The notes under the pieces were generated by a model that worked only from the letters and a program-made list of their open reading frames with translations, was not told the DNA's origin and did no database searches. The position numbers were made by a program, and so were the translations under genes. 64,000 nucleotides of DNA from Streptomyces sp. R28 (GTDB taxonomy: Bacteria > Actinomycetota > Actinomycetes > Streptomycetales > Streptomycetaceae): positions 7,615,001-7,679,000 of the forward strand of contig NZ_CP163439.1 of NCBI RefSeq assembly GCF_041052385.1, given 5' to 3'. Below, piece after piece: positions 1-8,039 of the stretch; the first letter of the stretch is position 1, and every line of letters begins with the position of its first letter.

Positions 1-2
1 CA

Positions 3-899
3 GACTCCCTGTCTGCGGGTAAGGAAGCCCAACTGCAGGGGGTGGCGATCATGGAGCAGCTGGGGGTCAATTACAAGGCTTACTCGAAGCCGCCTGGTGG
101 AATCGACGACCCGGAGCCTTTCCCTGCCCCGAACCCCAATACGCCAATGCCTACACCCATCCCAATGCCGTCCCCTGGCAGCTCGGGTCCAGGTAGCGGA
201 AGCAGAACCGCCAAGCCGTGGAGCGCGGGGCCGACGACGAACATTAAGCCGACGCCTACGGTGCCCCGTGACCCTGGCATCACGGGCGGTTCCCAGCTCC
301 CGACAGCTGGAACGAAGGTTGACAGCATCTCCCCAGGCTTGACAGGGACTGGCCCCAGCACGGGCGTTGGCGGACCCGGCGTCGGTGGTGGCAACTTCGG
401 CACCAGCGGAGCTCAGGGTTCCGGCATCGTGGCCCCGGGCGGAGTATCTGGCCTCTCAGGCGGTGCTGCCGCCCGCGGCGGCATTGGCGCCGCGGGCGGT
501 CGCGGTGGGGTGGCTGGTGGCGGAGCGGCAGCAGGCCGCGGCGCCGGAGGCCGAGCCGGCATGGGCGGCATGGGTGGCGGCGGAGCCGGCGCAGCTGGCC
601 GAGGCGGTGCTGGTGCTGGCGGCCGGGGAGCCCTCGCGAAGTCGCGTGGCGGCGTTGTCGGCGCGGCCAAGGGAGTCACCGGCAAGGGTGCCGGTGGTGG
701 TGCAGGCCTTCACGGCAGCCGTGGAGGATCCCAGCGCGGCGCCATGGCGGGCGGAGCCGGCGGCATGGCCGGTCGCAACGGCCGACGGTCCGAGGACGAG
801 AACAGCCGGGGTGACCGCCCCGACTACCTGGTCGAGGACGAAGAGACCTGGATCTCGGAAGAGGACCGCAACCGAAACGTCCCGCGGACAATCGAGTAG
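3..899 (+). CDS. PPE-like / T7SS-associated Gly-rich protein, 5'-truncated by window edge
   Basis: The frame is open from the first bases of the window, so only the C-terminal part is present. GTG at 42 and ATG at 51 have no Shine-Dalgarno and are unlikely starts. A short helical remnant ending YKAYSKPP is followed by a Pro-rich stretch, then a long Gly/Ala-rich low-complexity region (about residues 90-240 counted from 42), and an acidic end with RPDYLVEDEETW and a final PRTIE. From memory, this PDYLVEDEETW-type end recurs in actinobacterial T7SS proteins with a PPE/WXG-like N-terminal domain and a Gly-rich tail, which fits the mycosin gene 87 bp downstream. Role inferred: secreted or surface T7SS substrate. 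The family call rests on the tail and the context because the N-terminal domain is outside the window. Confidence 0.6.
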   Translation, partial: DSLSAGKEAQLQGVAIMEQLGVNYKAYSKPPGGIDDPEPFPAPNPNTPMPTPIPMPSPGSSGPGSGSRTAKPWSAGPTTNIKPTPTVPRDPGITGGSQLPTAGTKVDSISPGLTGTGPSTGVGGPGVGGGNFGTSGAQGSGIVAPGGVSGLSGGAAARGGIGAAGGRGGVAGGGAAAGRGAGGRAGMGGMGGGGAGAAGRGGAGAGGRGALAKSRGGVVGAAKGVTGKGAGGGAGLHGSRGGSQRGAMAGGAGGMAGRNGRRSEDENSRGDRPDYLVEDEETWISEEDRNRNVPRTIE

Positions 900-986
900 A
901 CACGTAAGTGGGTCGGACGGATAGTTGCGTCTGCCCATGCTATGAAGGCTGGCGCACCCAGCCATAGCTGAGTGAGGAGCAGGGAA

Positions 987-2339
987 TTGGGTTTCAAGCG
1001 AGTCTCGTCAACGGCAGGGGTCATGGCTTTGACGGGAGCCTTGCTCCTCACCTCAGCCCCGACTGCGTCGGCGGATCAAGTCCGAGACGCTCAGTGGCCA
1101 CTGAGCGTGTACGGCGCAGAAAACGTATGGGAGACCTCCCAAGGGGCAGGGGTTACTGTTGCTGTAATCGACTCAGGTGTCGATGCCAGTCAGCCGGATC
1201 TAACCGGGCAGGTCTTGCCTGGTAAGGACTTCACCGGTCAGGGCAACCCTCATCAGGATGAGAATGGTCATGGAACGGGCATGGCCAGCCTTATTGCTGG
1301 CCATGGACACGGAGCGAATAGTTCTTCGGGAATTATGGGCCTTGCGCCGAAGGTGAAGATCCTTCCGGTGCGCGTGAGTGCAACCAAGGACGATAAGTAC
1401 ATCAATGATTGGTCTGCTGGAGTCCGCTATGCAGTGGACCAAGGCGCGTCGGTAATTAACCTGTCGTTCAATGACGCTTCGGCCTATCCTGGTTCAAAGG
1501 CGGCCAAGGCAATCGCCTACGCGCAGGAAAAAGACGTTGTAGTTGTAGCGGGTACAGGCAACGACTCAGGGACAGTCAATTATCCGGCCGCTCTCCCAGG
1601 AGTGGTGGCTGTCTCTGCTGTGGACAAGGGTCTGAACTTTTGGAGTAACTCGAACACTGGTAAGGGGGTAGTACTTGCGGCGCCCGGTGTTGACATCCCG
1701 CGAGCTGACCCCCTGAGTTCAAGCGGTTACGCGTTGGCCGATGGCACCTCCGATGCCACCGCCTACGTCTCAGCCATCGCGGCCCTAGTCCGCTCCAAGT
1801 ACCCCGACCTAACCGCAGGCCAGATCATCAACCGCCTGATCAAGTCGGCGTCCTTCCTGAATAACAAGGGTAGGACGGCCCCGGACAGGGAACTCGGCTA
1901 CGGAATCGCCCGCCCCGGCACGGCGCTGAGGATGGACATCCCAAAGGGCTCCAAGGAGGGCCCCCTCGCCAAGTCCTCTCCGTCTACGTCCACGAATTCC
2001 GGCGCAGCCTCGGATGACAACGACAGCACAAGCCTGGCCAAGAAAAAGAAGAAGTCCTCCTCGGGCAGCTTCCTCATCATCGCCGGCATCGCAGCCGCCG
2101 TGGTCGTCATCGGCATCCTCTTCGCGGTGCTCCGTAGCCGCCGCAACGGAGGCAGTGGCGGCGGGCCTGGCTCCGGCGGCGGAACCCCTCCTCACGGCAC
2201 GGGCTACCCGCCCCAGCCCCAGACGGGCTATCAGCAGTACCCCAACACCCCTCCCAACCAGGGCTACCCCACACCTCCAGGACAGGCCCCACAGCACCCC
2301 AACCCCTACGCCCAACAGCCCCCACACCAGGGGCAGTAG
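987..2339 (+). CDS. mycP: Mycosin-type subtilisin-like serine protease (MycP), T7SS
   Basis: Subtilisin-family (S8) membrane-anchored protease of the T7SS; family members stabilise the secretion machine and cleave exported proteins at the cell surface. The TTG at 987 is preferred because AGGAG (975-979) sits 7 nt upstream; a GTG at 972 is in frame but has no such site. Counting from the TTG: signal peptide about 1-30, catalytic Asp62 (AVIDSGVD), His95 (DENGHGTG), oxyanion Asn192 (GTGND) and Ser255 (DGTSDATAYVSA). A transmembrane helix (about 361-383) is followed by the basic stop LRSRRN and a Pro/Gln/Tyr-rich cytoplasmic tail of about 70 residues. The usual mycosin length is about 450 aa, as here. 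The serine motif GTSDATAYV differs from the classical GTSFAAP but keeps the nucleophile. A strong hairpin follows the gene. Confidence 0.93.
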   Translation: MGFKRVSSTAGVMALTGALLLTSAPTASADQVRDAQWPLSVYGAENVWETSQGAGVTVAVIDSGVDASQPDLTGQVLPGKDFTGQGNPHQDENGHGTGMASLIAGHGHGANSSSGIMGLAPKVKILPVRVSATKDDKYINDWSAGVRYAVDQGASVINLSFNDASAYPGSKAAKAIAYAQEKDVVVVAGTGNDSGTVNYPAALPGVVAVSAVDKGLNFWSNSNTGKGVVLAAPGVDIPRADPLSSSGYALADGTSDATAYVSAIAALVRSKYPDLTAGQIINRLIKSASFLNNKGRTAPDRELGYGIARPGTALRMDIPKGSKEGPLAKSSPSTSTNSGAASDDNDSTSLAKKKKKSSSGSFLIIAGIAAAVVVIGILFAVLRSRRNGGSGGGPGSGGGTPPHGTGYPPQPQTGYQQYPNTPPNQGYPTPPGQAPQHPNPYAQQPPHQGQ

Positions 2340-2446
2340 GAAAATCTCATCTGTAGCGGCGGTAGAAGGCGCTTTGATCTTGCCGCCTCGCCCGCTACGT
2401 GGCGCTTGGTAGCGTCACGAGGTTCCGCCGCAGGCGCCGCAATGGA

Positions 2447-2500
2447 GACTGCGGTCCGAGGAGGTCCTGTGCTCAGGAGCACAGGACCTCCTCGGCAGTC
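2447..2500 (+). terminator. Long hairpin terminator downstream of mycP
   Basis: The 18-nt arm CGAGGAGGTCCTGTGCTC (2457-2474) is perfectly complemented by 2477-2494 with a 2-nt centre. After a 4-nt bulge on the left, GACTGC (2447-2452) pairs with GCAGTC (2495-2500). No U tract follows, which is normal for Streptomyces terminators. It separates mycP from the small membrane genes downstream. Confidence 0.75.
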
Positions 2501-2628
2501 CCGCCCCATTGCTGCCGAGGCCACGGCTGCCAATAGTCGGTAGACAGGACACGCATCATCTCCACGCGAACAGGTCCGCCCAGTAGTCGGTGGCGCCTCG
2601 CTCCTCACCCTTGCGAAGCCGAGATCTC

Positions 2629-2874
2629 ATGAACCCGGATCTACCGGACCTGAATTCCCAATCCGCTGCCGATGAGATGACATCACGTACAGCGGCCCAC
2701 TTCACCACCGCCCTGTTCGGGCTTGGAGTACTAGTCCCTTGGCTACTCTTCTTGGCGTCGCTCATGTCTGGGGGGCTTTGGTGGCTGACAGCGCTTAATT
2801 TGATGGGCACGCATATGGGTCTATTGGTCATGCTGCGCGGGTACCGCGACGACAATCGTGTTCTGAAAAGGTGA
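2629..2874 (+). CDS. Small two-helix membrane protein, unknown function
   Basis: 81 residues starting at MNPDLPDLN. A hydrophilic N-terminus of about 28 residues precedes two adjacent hydrophobic helices (ALFGLGVLVPWLLFLASL and LWWLTALNLMGTHMGLLVML) and a short charged C-terminus (RGYRDDNRVLKR). The frame continues upstream to a GTG at 2590, but neither start has a convincing ribosome site; the ATG is chosen because the upstream residues look non-coding. It lies between the mycP terminator and another small membrane gene. I recognise no family. It is supported mainly by clean membrane topology and by its position in a T7SS locus. Confidence 0.5.
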   Translation: MNPDLPDLNSQSAADEMTSRTAAHFTTALFGLGVLVPWLLFLASLMSGGLWWLTALNLMGTHMGLLVMLRGYRDDNRVLKR

Positions 2875-2971
2875 GGAGCAGCTATTCATGTGACGACCCT
2901 GCTGCTCTGTCTCGTTGCAGCCCAATTTTTGAACTGACCTAGAAGTCGAGAACGAGAAGGGAGCCTGCTCG

Positions 2972-3208
2972 ATGGGCCTCGTTGTCCTTGTAGTTGGCGT
3001 GATCGGCCTTGGAGCCGCGATTGGCGCCGTGGTTGTCCTCGTCGTACTGCGTAGCCGCCGCAACTCTGGTCCCGGTCAGATCAGCCCTGGCGCCGGTAGG
3101 TACCCCCAGAACATGGGTTACCCGCCCCAGCAGCCGATCTATCCGACGGGACAGCAGCCGTATCCCCCAACCCCCTATCAGGGGAGCCCTACTCCTCCCG
3201 GACAATAA
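2972..3208 (+). CDS. Stand-alone mycosin-tail-like membrane peptide
   Basis: 78 residues. ATG at 2972 is preceded by AAGGGAG (2957-2963) at good spacing. An N-terminal hydrophobic helix (VVLVVGVIGLGAAIGAVVVL) runs into VLRSRRN and then a Pro/Gln/Tyr-rich tail with GYPPQ and PTPPGQ. The same arrangement (helix, LRSRRN, GYPP and TPPGQ repeats) forms the last 100 residues of the mycosin at 987-2339, and the DNA around CGTAGCCGCCGCAAC is shared. It therefore looks like a duplicated or independently evolving copy of the mycosin membrane anchor and tail without the protease. Function unknown; a partner or decoy for whatever binds the mycosin tail is one guess. Confidence 0.65.
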   Translation: MGLVVLVVGVIGLGAAIGAVVVLVVLRSRRNSGPGQISPGAGRYPQNMGYPPQQPIYPTGQQPYPPTPYQGSPTPPGQ

Positions 3209-3604
3209 ATCCGATCGCAACCATCGGCGGGCAGCGCAATTTCACAGAAGAGGCCTTCATGATCACGACGCTGGGGGTAGGTACCTAGAGTACGGCTCTG
3301 TCGGCGTCAGTTGCTGTCCTGGCCCTTCCTATTGCTTGGATGGTCACGGTAGACCGCCGCGCAAGGCAGCTGTCCGAGCTCCCTTTGCAGTGTGATCCTG
3401 TTGCCCGGTCTGCTGGCGCGACAATAGCCGATCGGTAAGGAACTGGAATCCTCTGCCAGTTGAATCTCATTGTGCGGCAAGTGCGAAGTGCAGCACTAGA
3501 GCATGGGTGAGGCGCGTCATAGGGAAGACCCCACGCCGGCTGGGTCTGAGCGAGAAAAGAAAGAGCGAGCAGTTGCTGCTAAGAGGCGCCGTCGAGGAGA
3601 GCGT
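3209..3604. other. Intergenic stretch without a supported gene
   Basis: No reading frame here has coding-like codon use. The last 102 bp (from an ATG at 3503) are in frame with the next gene and encode a charged Arg/Lys/Glu-rich stretch. I treat that as leader because a good ribosome site lies just before the ATG at 3605. Confidence 0.4.
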
Positions 3605-4243
3605 ATGAAGAGTGGCAGTCGCCAACTTCCTCTAAATGACCACGGAACACCGGTTCCGTTGGAACAGTTCAGAGTTCCGGCGCCCGGGTATAAGCGCGCT
3701 TTCGATCACCCGGAGACGCGGGCTGCTTGGGAGAGGACACATCGCAAGCTGAGGCGGCGGCGGATGGTTTGGTGGGTCCTGTGCCTTCCTTCGTTTCTTG
3801 CTGTCAGCTCCCTTATGAGTCCGGACGTGGATGAGGCGCTCAACACAATCGGGGGCGTCGCTCTGATCGCCTGGGTCCTCGGCTATCCCTGCGTCCTCTA
3901 CTTCTCTGCCAAGTCGTTGGGGTGCCTCAAGCGCATGCGGCGCGTCCTGGAGACGCATCCTTGGCGACTGATCCCACAGGTGCACAGGCCTTCGGGCACC
4001 AGGGACGTGTACACCGCCGCCGTGCAACTCCAGTACGCCGAGAACGAGAGATTGACTGGTCTGATGTCCGTCTGGAATCCGGTCAGGACGTATCGGCGCT
4101 TGCCCAAGAACTTGGAGTACGGCGCCTGGTACGCGGGTGAGACGTTTAATGCGCGGACCGCGGCCAGCAAGGGGCGTGGCGTCTTGACGCTCCCGGGCGT
4201 CGGCGATCTGCTTTCCATGACGAATCGGCTTGGCGATCACTGA
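3605..4243 (+). CDS. T7SS-locus membrane protein, two TM helices, unknown function
   Basis: 212 residues from ATG 3605, chosen because GAGGAGA ends at 3600, five bases after GGAG; an in-frame ATG at 3503 would add 34 charged residues but lacks a ribosome site. A basic segment (HRKLRRRRM) precedes two hydrophobic helices (MVWWVLCLPSFLAVSSLM and GGVALIAWVLGYPCVLYFSA), then a soluble C-terminal domain ending with NLEYGAWYAGETF. That last motif resembles GIENGVYVAGDLPFGAV in the minus-strand gene at 4799-5455 and GAWFAGDVAFGG in the decayed gene at 9992-10290, so the three form one local family. GC at third positions is lower than in neighbours. Function unknown. Confidence 0.7.
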   Translation: MKSGSRQLPLNDHGTPVPLEQFRVPAPGYKRAFDHPETRAAWERTHRKLRRRRMVWWVLCLPSFLAVSSLMSPDVDEALNTIGGVALIAWVLGYPCVLYFSAKSLGCLKRMRRVLETHPWRLIPQVHRPSGTRDVYTAAVQLQYAENERLTGLMSVWNPVRTYRRLPKNLEYGAWYAGETFNARTAASKGRGVLTLPGVGDLLSMTNRLGDH

Positions 4244-4798
4244 GCCTTAGCAGTGTCTTCAGCATCTTCATTAGCCCACCGGAGTAGCGAAGCGGATTGC
4301 CTACCTCACGTTTCACGGCTTTCCACGGAGTCGCACTGACCGTTTGGGCCGGCGCTCAGCACGTTCGCCGGCTCGGTGGTGTCCAAGAGCACCGCTGGAC
4401 GTCGTCCAGCCCCAGCACCCGGGACGAAGTTTTGCTGGAGTCCACTCGATTCGGATGCTGAAGACTTGAGTGTTGGTCGGCTGAGGGCTGTTTCTAGGAA
4501 CTGCCTGATGTCGGGAGGGAGTTAGTCGGCTTCTTCTTCCGCCGGTGGACTCTGGGCGGCACATCCGAGTTGATGCTCAGGGCGGCCCAGGACAGAGCAG
4601 GGGGTTGGGACTGCGACCTCTCGCGCCGGCTGGCTCCACCTTCACCCGCGCTCACCAGCGCGTAGATGGGATCTGAGGAGCCGGCGCGGCCCCGCACTCG
4701 GACGAGTGCGGGACGGACTGAGCGAGGCGAAGCCGCCGTGGGCGCCAGAGGATCAACCGGGTCACGAGGGCGCGGGCCGGGGAGTCGGTCTTGCGGAG
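4244..4798. other. Gene-free stretch between convergent genes
   Basis: About 555 bp between two convergent members of the same membrane-protein family. Frames crossing it have no coherent domain. The only clear structure is the hairpin at 4691-4712, listed separately. No transposase remnant was recognised. Confidence 0.4.
4691..4712 (-). terminator. Hairpin terminator downstream of the 4799-5455 gene
   Basis: CCCGCACTCG (4691-4700) pairs perfectly with CGAGTGCGGG (4703-4712) around a 2-nt centre. It lies about 90 bp past the stop codon of the minus-strand membrane gene and so is a plausible rho-independent terminator for that operon. Confidence 0.6.
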
Positions 4799-5455
4799 TT
4801 AGATCACCTTGCGCGTGAGGCTGGCGTCCTGGGCTCGAGAGACGCGGTCGGGGGTGGCCAGCTCGCGGTCTTGTGCGGTCGCGTCCCAGTCCGCGGGCTG
4901 CATGAAGAAGAACGTTCCGGAGCTCGGTACGTAGCCGACAGCGCCGAAGGGCAGGTCTCCCGCGACGTACACGCCGTTCTCGATGCCTTCGGGCCAGGGG
5001 TTGCGCCACGGGCCACGCCGCGGGATCGGGTTCATCCGCATCAGCGGCGACTCGTGGCCCTCGGCGGTGTGTAGCGTGAGCGTCATGCTCTTCGGGCGGC
5101 CCTTGGTCGCCTTGGCACCGTCCACCTTGGCGATCTGCGGGCAGTACGTGTCGAAGGAGTACTGGGCCAGCGTCCTGCGGCAGGTGCGGGTGAGTAGGAC
5201 CGCGATGGGGATGGTGCTGAGAGAGGCGAGGAGACCGAAGATTCCCACCAGGATCATCGGCCCCCCGATGATGAAGATCCAGGACATGCCGGCGCGATTC
5301 GCCGCCGCGCCCAGCGGCGGCACCCCGAACGCCATGAACGCGTAGATCACGGTGTTGCGGATACCCGCCCACCACATCCGGGTGGTCAGCTTTTCGCGCA
5401 GCGCGGCGGTGTCCAGTGTTCCCGGTGCGCGGGCACCTTGCATGTTGTCCGGCAC
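4799..5455 (-). CDS. T7SS-locus membrane protein, two TM helices, unknown function
   Basis: 218 residues. After a short soluble N-terminus there are two hydrophobic segments (about 30-85: NTVIYAFMAFGVPPLGAA and IFIIGGPMILVGIFGLLASL) followed by a soluble C-terminal domain with WPEGIENGVYVAGDLPFGAV and FFFMQPADWD. This C-terminal block is shared with the decayed gene at 9992-10290 (GAWFAGDVAFGG, LFGQPADWQ) and more weakly with 3605-4243. It lies 35 bp downstream of the 5491-6195 gene on the same strand, so the two are probably co-transcribed, and a hairpin terminator follows. The sequence does not show a function; presence in a T7SS locus suggests an accessory membrane component. Confidence 0.8.
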   Translation of the reverse strand: MPDNMQGARAPGTLDTAALREKLTTRMWWAGIRNTVIYAFMAFGVPPLGAAANRAGMSWIFIIGGPMILVGIFGLLASLSTIPIAVLLTRTCRRTLAQYSFDTYCPQIAKVDGAKATKGRPKSMTLTLHTAEGHESPLMRMNPIPRRGPWRNPWPEGIENGVYVAGDLPFGAVGYVPSSGTFFFMQPADWDATAQDRELATPDRVSRAQDASLTRKVI

Positions 5456-5490
5456 TCGTTCTCCTGAAGTCCGTCCCAGCCCGGCTGGTG

Positions 5491-6195
5491 TTATCCGAAG
5501 TCGTTCCGGATGGTGGCGGCGACGCCGGTCAGCGCCTCCGGTTCCTGGGGGGCCTTGTTGGCCGCCGTGGCTCGTTCGGGATCGGTGAAAGTCAGGGTGC
5601 GGGCGATCCCGAGCAATATATTGCGGTAGTCGTCGGCGGAGTCGAGATCCGGGGTCACCATCTGGAGGACGATGAGCTCCGGGGTGCTCGGTGCCGCCAC
5701 CGCGACGATGCCCTGCCAGATGTGACTCGGGAGCGTGTCATTCAGCTCCGGCCGCCGGGACGACCGCGGCGCGGCCGGTCGCTTCTCGGAGAGGAAACCG
5801 AGACCGCACGGCAGCTCCAGCGGGCGCATGCCTTCGTCCCGGCCGTCTGCGGCGCTGCCCGCGAGGCCTGCCACCACAAGCTTCGCACTGCCCGACGTCG
5901 GCAGCGTCGACACGGTGAACACCGACATCGTGAAACCGCCGGCGTCGTTGGGGTGGACTCCGAGCGCGCACTCCTGCACCCTGTTGGCGTTGAGCTGGCT
6001 GACGATGCCCGCGTATAGGCGCAGGGCCCGGTCCGCCTCCTCCCGCTCCTGTGCGGGCAGCCCACGAAGCTGGTTGATGAGCTCCATGAGTTGCTCGGGC
6101 GGCGGAGTGAGGTCAAGGGACGTATAGCCGACGGGCAGCCCGTACCAGAAGGATGGCTTGCGGGCGTCCCGCGGTGCGGTGGCCGTTTCACTCAC
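5491..6195 (-). CDS. Hypothetical soluble protein of the T7SS locus
   Basis: 234 residues, no signal peptide and no membrane segment. An N-terminal region with FWYGLPVGYTSLDLTPPP and a long helix (QEREEADRALRLYAGIVSQL) is followed by beta-rich sequence (GGFTMSVFTVSTL, KLVVAGLAG, LELPCGLGFLSE) and a region starting WQGIVAVAAPS that may form a second alpha/beta unit. It is the second gene of a minus-strand run from 7800 to 4799 that begins with a WXG100-like protein. The size and cytosolic character would suit a T7SS chaperone of EspG type, but I see no sequence signature for that, so the function stays unknown. Confidence 0.75.
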   Translation of the reverse strand: MSETATAPRDARKPSFWYGLPVGYTSLDLTPPPEQLMELINQLRGLPAQEREEADRALRLYAGIVSQLNANRVQECALGVHPNDAGGFTMSVFTVSTLPTSGSAKLVVAGLAGSAADGRDEGMRPLELPCGLGFLSEKRPAAPRSSRRPELNDTLPSHIWQGIVAVAAPSTPELIVLQMVTPDLDSADDYRNILLGIARTLTFTDPERATAANKAPQEPEALTGVAATIRNDFG

Positions 6196-6229
6196 GGTTA
6201 TGCGGTGCCTTCACTCTCGCCGTGGCTGG

Positions 6230-7471
6230 TCATACGAGGCCGAACAATCCGGCGATGCCATGGGCCGTCGCGGCGGCCTTCGTGCCTTCGGCGGTGTTGT
6301 GTTCGGAACCCTTGTCGTCGATGACGCCGAAGCTCTCCGCGGAGGAGATACCGTTCGCGGCGACGTTCAGCATGTTGACCTTGAGGCCACCCATCAGCTT
6401 CCACGAGCCCTTAGTGCTGTCACCCGCAGCCCGCCAGGCGTCGGTGGCCTCATCCGCCGCCGAGCGGCCGATCCCGAGGAACCCGCCCTTCACACCGCCC
6501 CACGTCTTCGTGGCCAGGTTGGCTCCGTCGGCCGCGCCCTCGAAGCCCTCCTTGGCCGCGACGCCCAGCGCCTTCCCGCCCGGAATCATGCCGACGATGT
6601 CACCAGCCATGGACGCATAGGCGGAGAAGATCTCCATGCCGCTGCCCTGGAACATCAAGTTCTTGCGGAACTCGTCATCGGAGAGGTTCTTACCCATGGA
6701 CACCGCGCTGGCGATGAGCGCGATGGGTACCATGATCGGGGCCAGCACAGGAAAGAGGGCGAGCAGACCAGCGATGGCGCCGATGGTGCCCGCGTGCTCC
6801 GCCAGGAACTTCCCGACCGACACGAGGATGTCGCCGACGCTCTCCCAGAAGCCCTTGTCGGGGGCCTTCTCTGCCGTGCCTTCCAGGGCCTTGGCGATGA
6901 CCTCGGCGTCGTGGGAGTGCTCGGACTCCAACTCCTTGATCTTGCGGTTGAGTGACTCGTACTCGTCGTTGGCCTTTGTGAGGGCCGTGCTCGCCTCGTT
7001 GAGGTCCCGCTCGGCGGAGCGCAGCCGCGCGGTCGCGTCGTCGGCCTCTTCCTGTGAGGGGAAGGTCTGGTTGGCGAGCTTGAGGTCCGGGTGCTGGGCG
7101 GCCTGCTCGTACGCGTTCTTGGCCTTGTCGGTCGCGGCCTTCTTCTCGGCCGCGGCGGTGTCGTACTTCTTCGCCAGCTCCCGGTTTGAGGTCAGGTGCC
7201 CGTCCCAGTCGTGCAGTTGGGTCGAGGCGGAACGCAGCGCCGACGCAGCCTTCTTGATGTACTCCGACAGATCGCCATCGAGGTTCTCGCGGAACTTCTC
7301 CGCCGCGTCGCCCTCCCAGTAGCTGCTCTCGCCGGTGAGCTTCGTCAGCTGACGGTGTGTGTTCTCGAGCGCCGTCGCGGCCGCGGCCACCTTCTGCTGC
7401 AGTTTGGTGACCTCGGCGGGGATGCCCGGTACAGGGTTCCAGCCGATGTTGGGGTAGGGGTTCGCGGCCAT
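6230..7471 (-). CDS. Large WXG-domain T7SS substrate/effector candidate
   Basis: 413 residues. The N-terminal 100 residues form a helical hairpin with the WXG-type turn YWEGDAAEKFREN and continue into a Lys/Ala-rich coiled coil (about 110-200). Then come a Gly-rich hydrophobic segment (AEHAGTIGAIAGLLALFPVL, PIMVPIALIASAV, about 235-275) able to insert into a membrane, and a Gly/Ala-rich C-terminal domain with AADEATDAWRAAGDS. The start codon overlaps the stop of the 109-aa gene upstream (TAATG), so the two are translationally coupled, as is usual for T7SS substrate pairs. Long WXG proteins of this build are typically secreted toxins or pore-forming substrates; no catalytic motif is visible. 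Confidence 0.75.
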   Translation of the reverse strand: MAANPYPNIGWNPVPGIPAEVTKLQQKVAAAATALENTHRQLTKLTGESSYWEGDAAEKFRENLDGDLSEYIKKAASALRSASTQLHDWDGHLTSNRELAKKYDTAAAEKKAATDKAKNAYEQAAQHPDLKLANQTFPSQEEADDATARLRSAERDLNEASTALTKANDEYESLNRKIKELESEHSHDAEVIAKALEGTAEKAPDKGFWESVGDILVSVGKFLAEHAGTIGAIAGLLALFPVLAPIMVPIALIASAVSMGKNLSDDEFRKNLMFQGSGMEIFSAYASMAGDIVGMIPGGKALGVAAKEGFEGAADGANLATKTWGGVKGGFLGIGRSAADEATDAWRAAGDSTKGSWKLMGGLKVNMLNVAANGISSAESFGVIDDKGSEHNTAEGTKAAATAHGIAGLFGLV

Positions 7472-7800
7472 TACTTACCGCCCCCGTCGCCACCGGAGGT
7501 GCTCTTGTCCGCGATCTGTTTGAGAACCTTCTCCAAGGCCTCCTCGACCTCTTCGTAGCCCTTCTTGTTGGACTTCACGCCCTCTTTGATCTCGTCGATC
7601 AGTTCTTTGGTCTTGTCGGACCCGTACTTCCACTCCTCCTGGAACTTGTCACAGGCCTCGTCGAGCCGGGCGGTACCGATCTGGTCGGCACGCGCGTGGT
7701 CGAGGGCGGACCGCGCCTCGTTCAGCTCGTCGACGCATCTCTCCAGATTCGTCAGGAACTGCTCGAGTTGCCCGATGTCCGTCTTGAAGTGGTCCCCCAT
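7471..7800 (-). CDS. WXG100-like small helical protein (EsxB-type partner)
   Basis: 109 residues, all-helical and highly charged. A WXG-like turn is suggested by FQEEWKYGSD near residue 53 between two long helices, and YEEVE near residue 81 matches the YxxxD/E T7SS export signal. It ends in a Gly/Ser tail (STSGGDGGGK). Length and build fit the WXG100 family. It is the first gene of a minus-strand operon and shares the TAATG overlap with the 413-aa WXG protein, which suggests that they form a heterodimeric secretion substrate pair. Export through the EccC/EccD machine is inferred. Confidence 0.75.
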   Translation of the reverse strand: MGDHFKTDIGQLEQFLTNLERCVDELNEARSALDHARADQIGTARLDEACDKFQEEWKYGSDKTKELIDEIKEGVKSNKKGYEEVEEALEKVLKQIADKSTSGGDGGGK

Positions 7801-8039
7801 GGGCCAGTTGCTCCCCGTTTCGACTCTGGATACATCGGGCCCAGGCGACTCAACTGATCACCTAGGCCTCCTCGGCCCATACATGCGTTGGCCAGGCGCT
7901 CCATATCGAGTCCTTGGGGGCCTGTGGCTCTGCGAAAAACCGTCACAGGAGCGCCACTGGATCGTCGCCCTGCGGTGCAGGGCTCACGTCCTGAAATCCC
8001 GTCGGCAGGAGGTCTTGTACTGGCTAGGGGCGTCTCCCG

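Noticed and set aside
4494..5375. 293-codon minus-strand frame overlapping the 4799-5455 gene
   Set aside because: Shifted frame of the membrane gene; the true frame has clear TM helices and shares motifs with paralogs.
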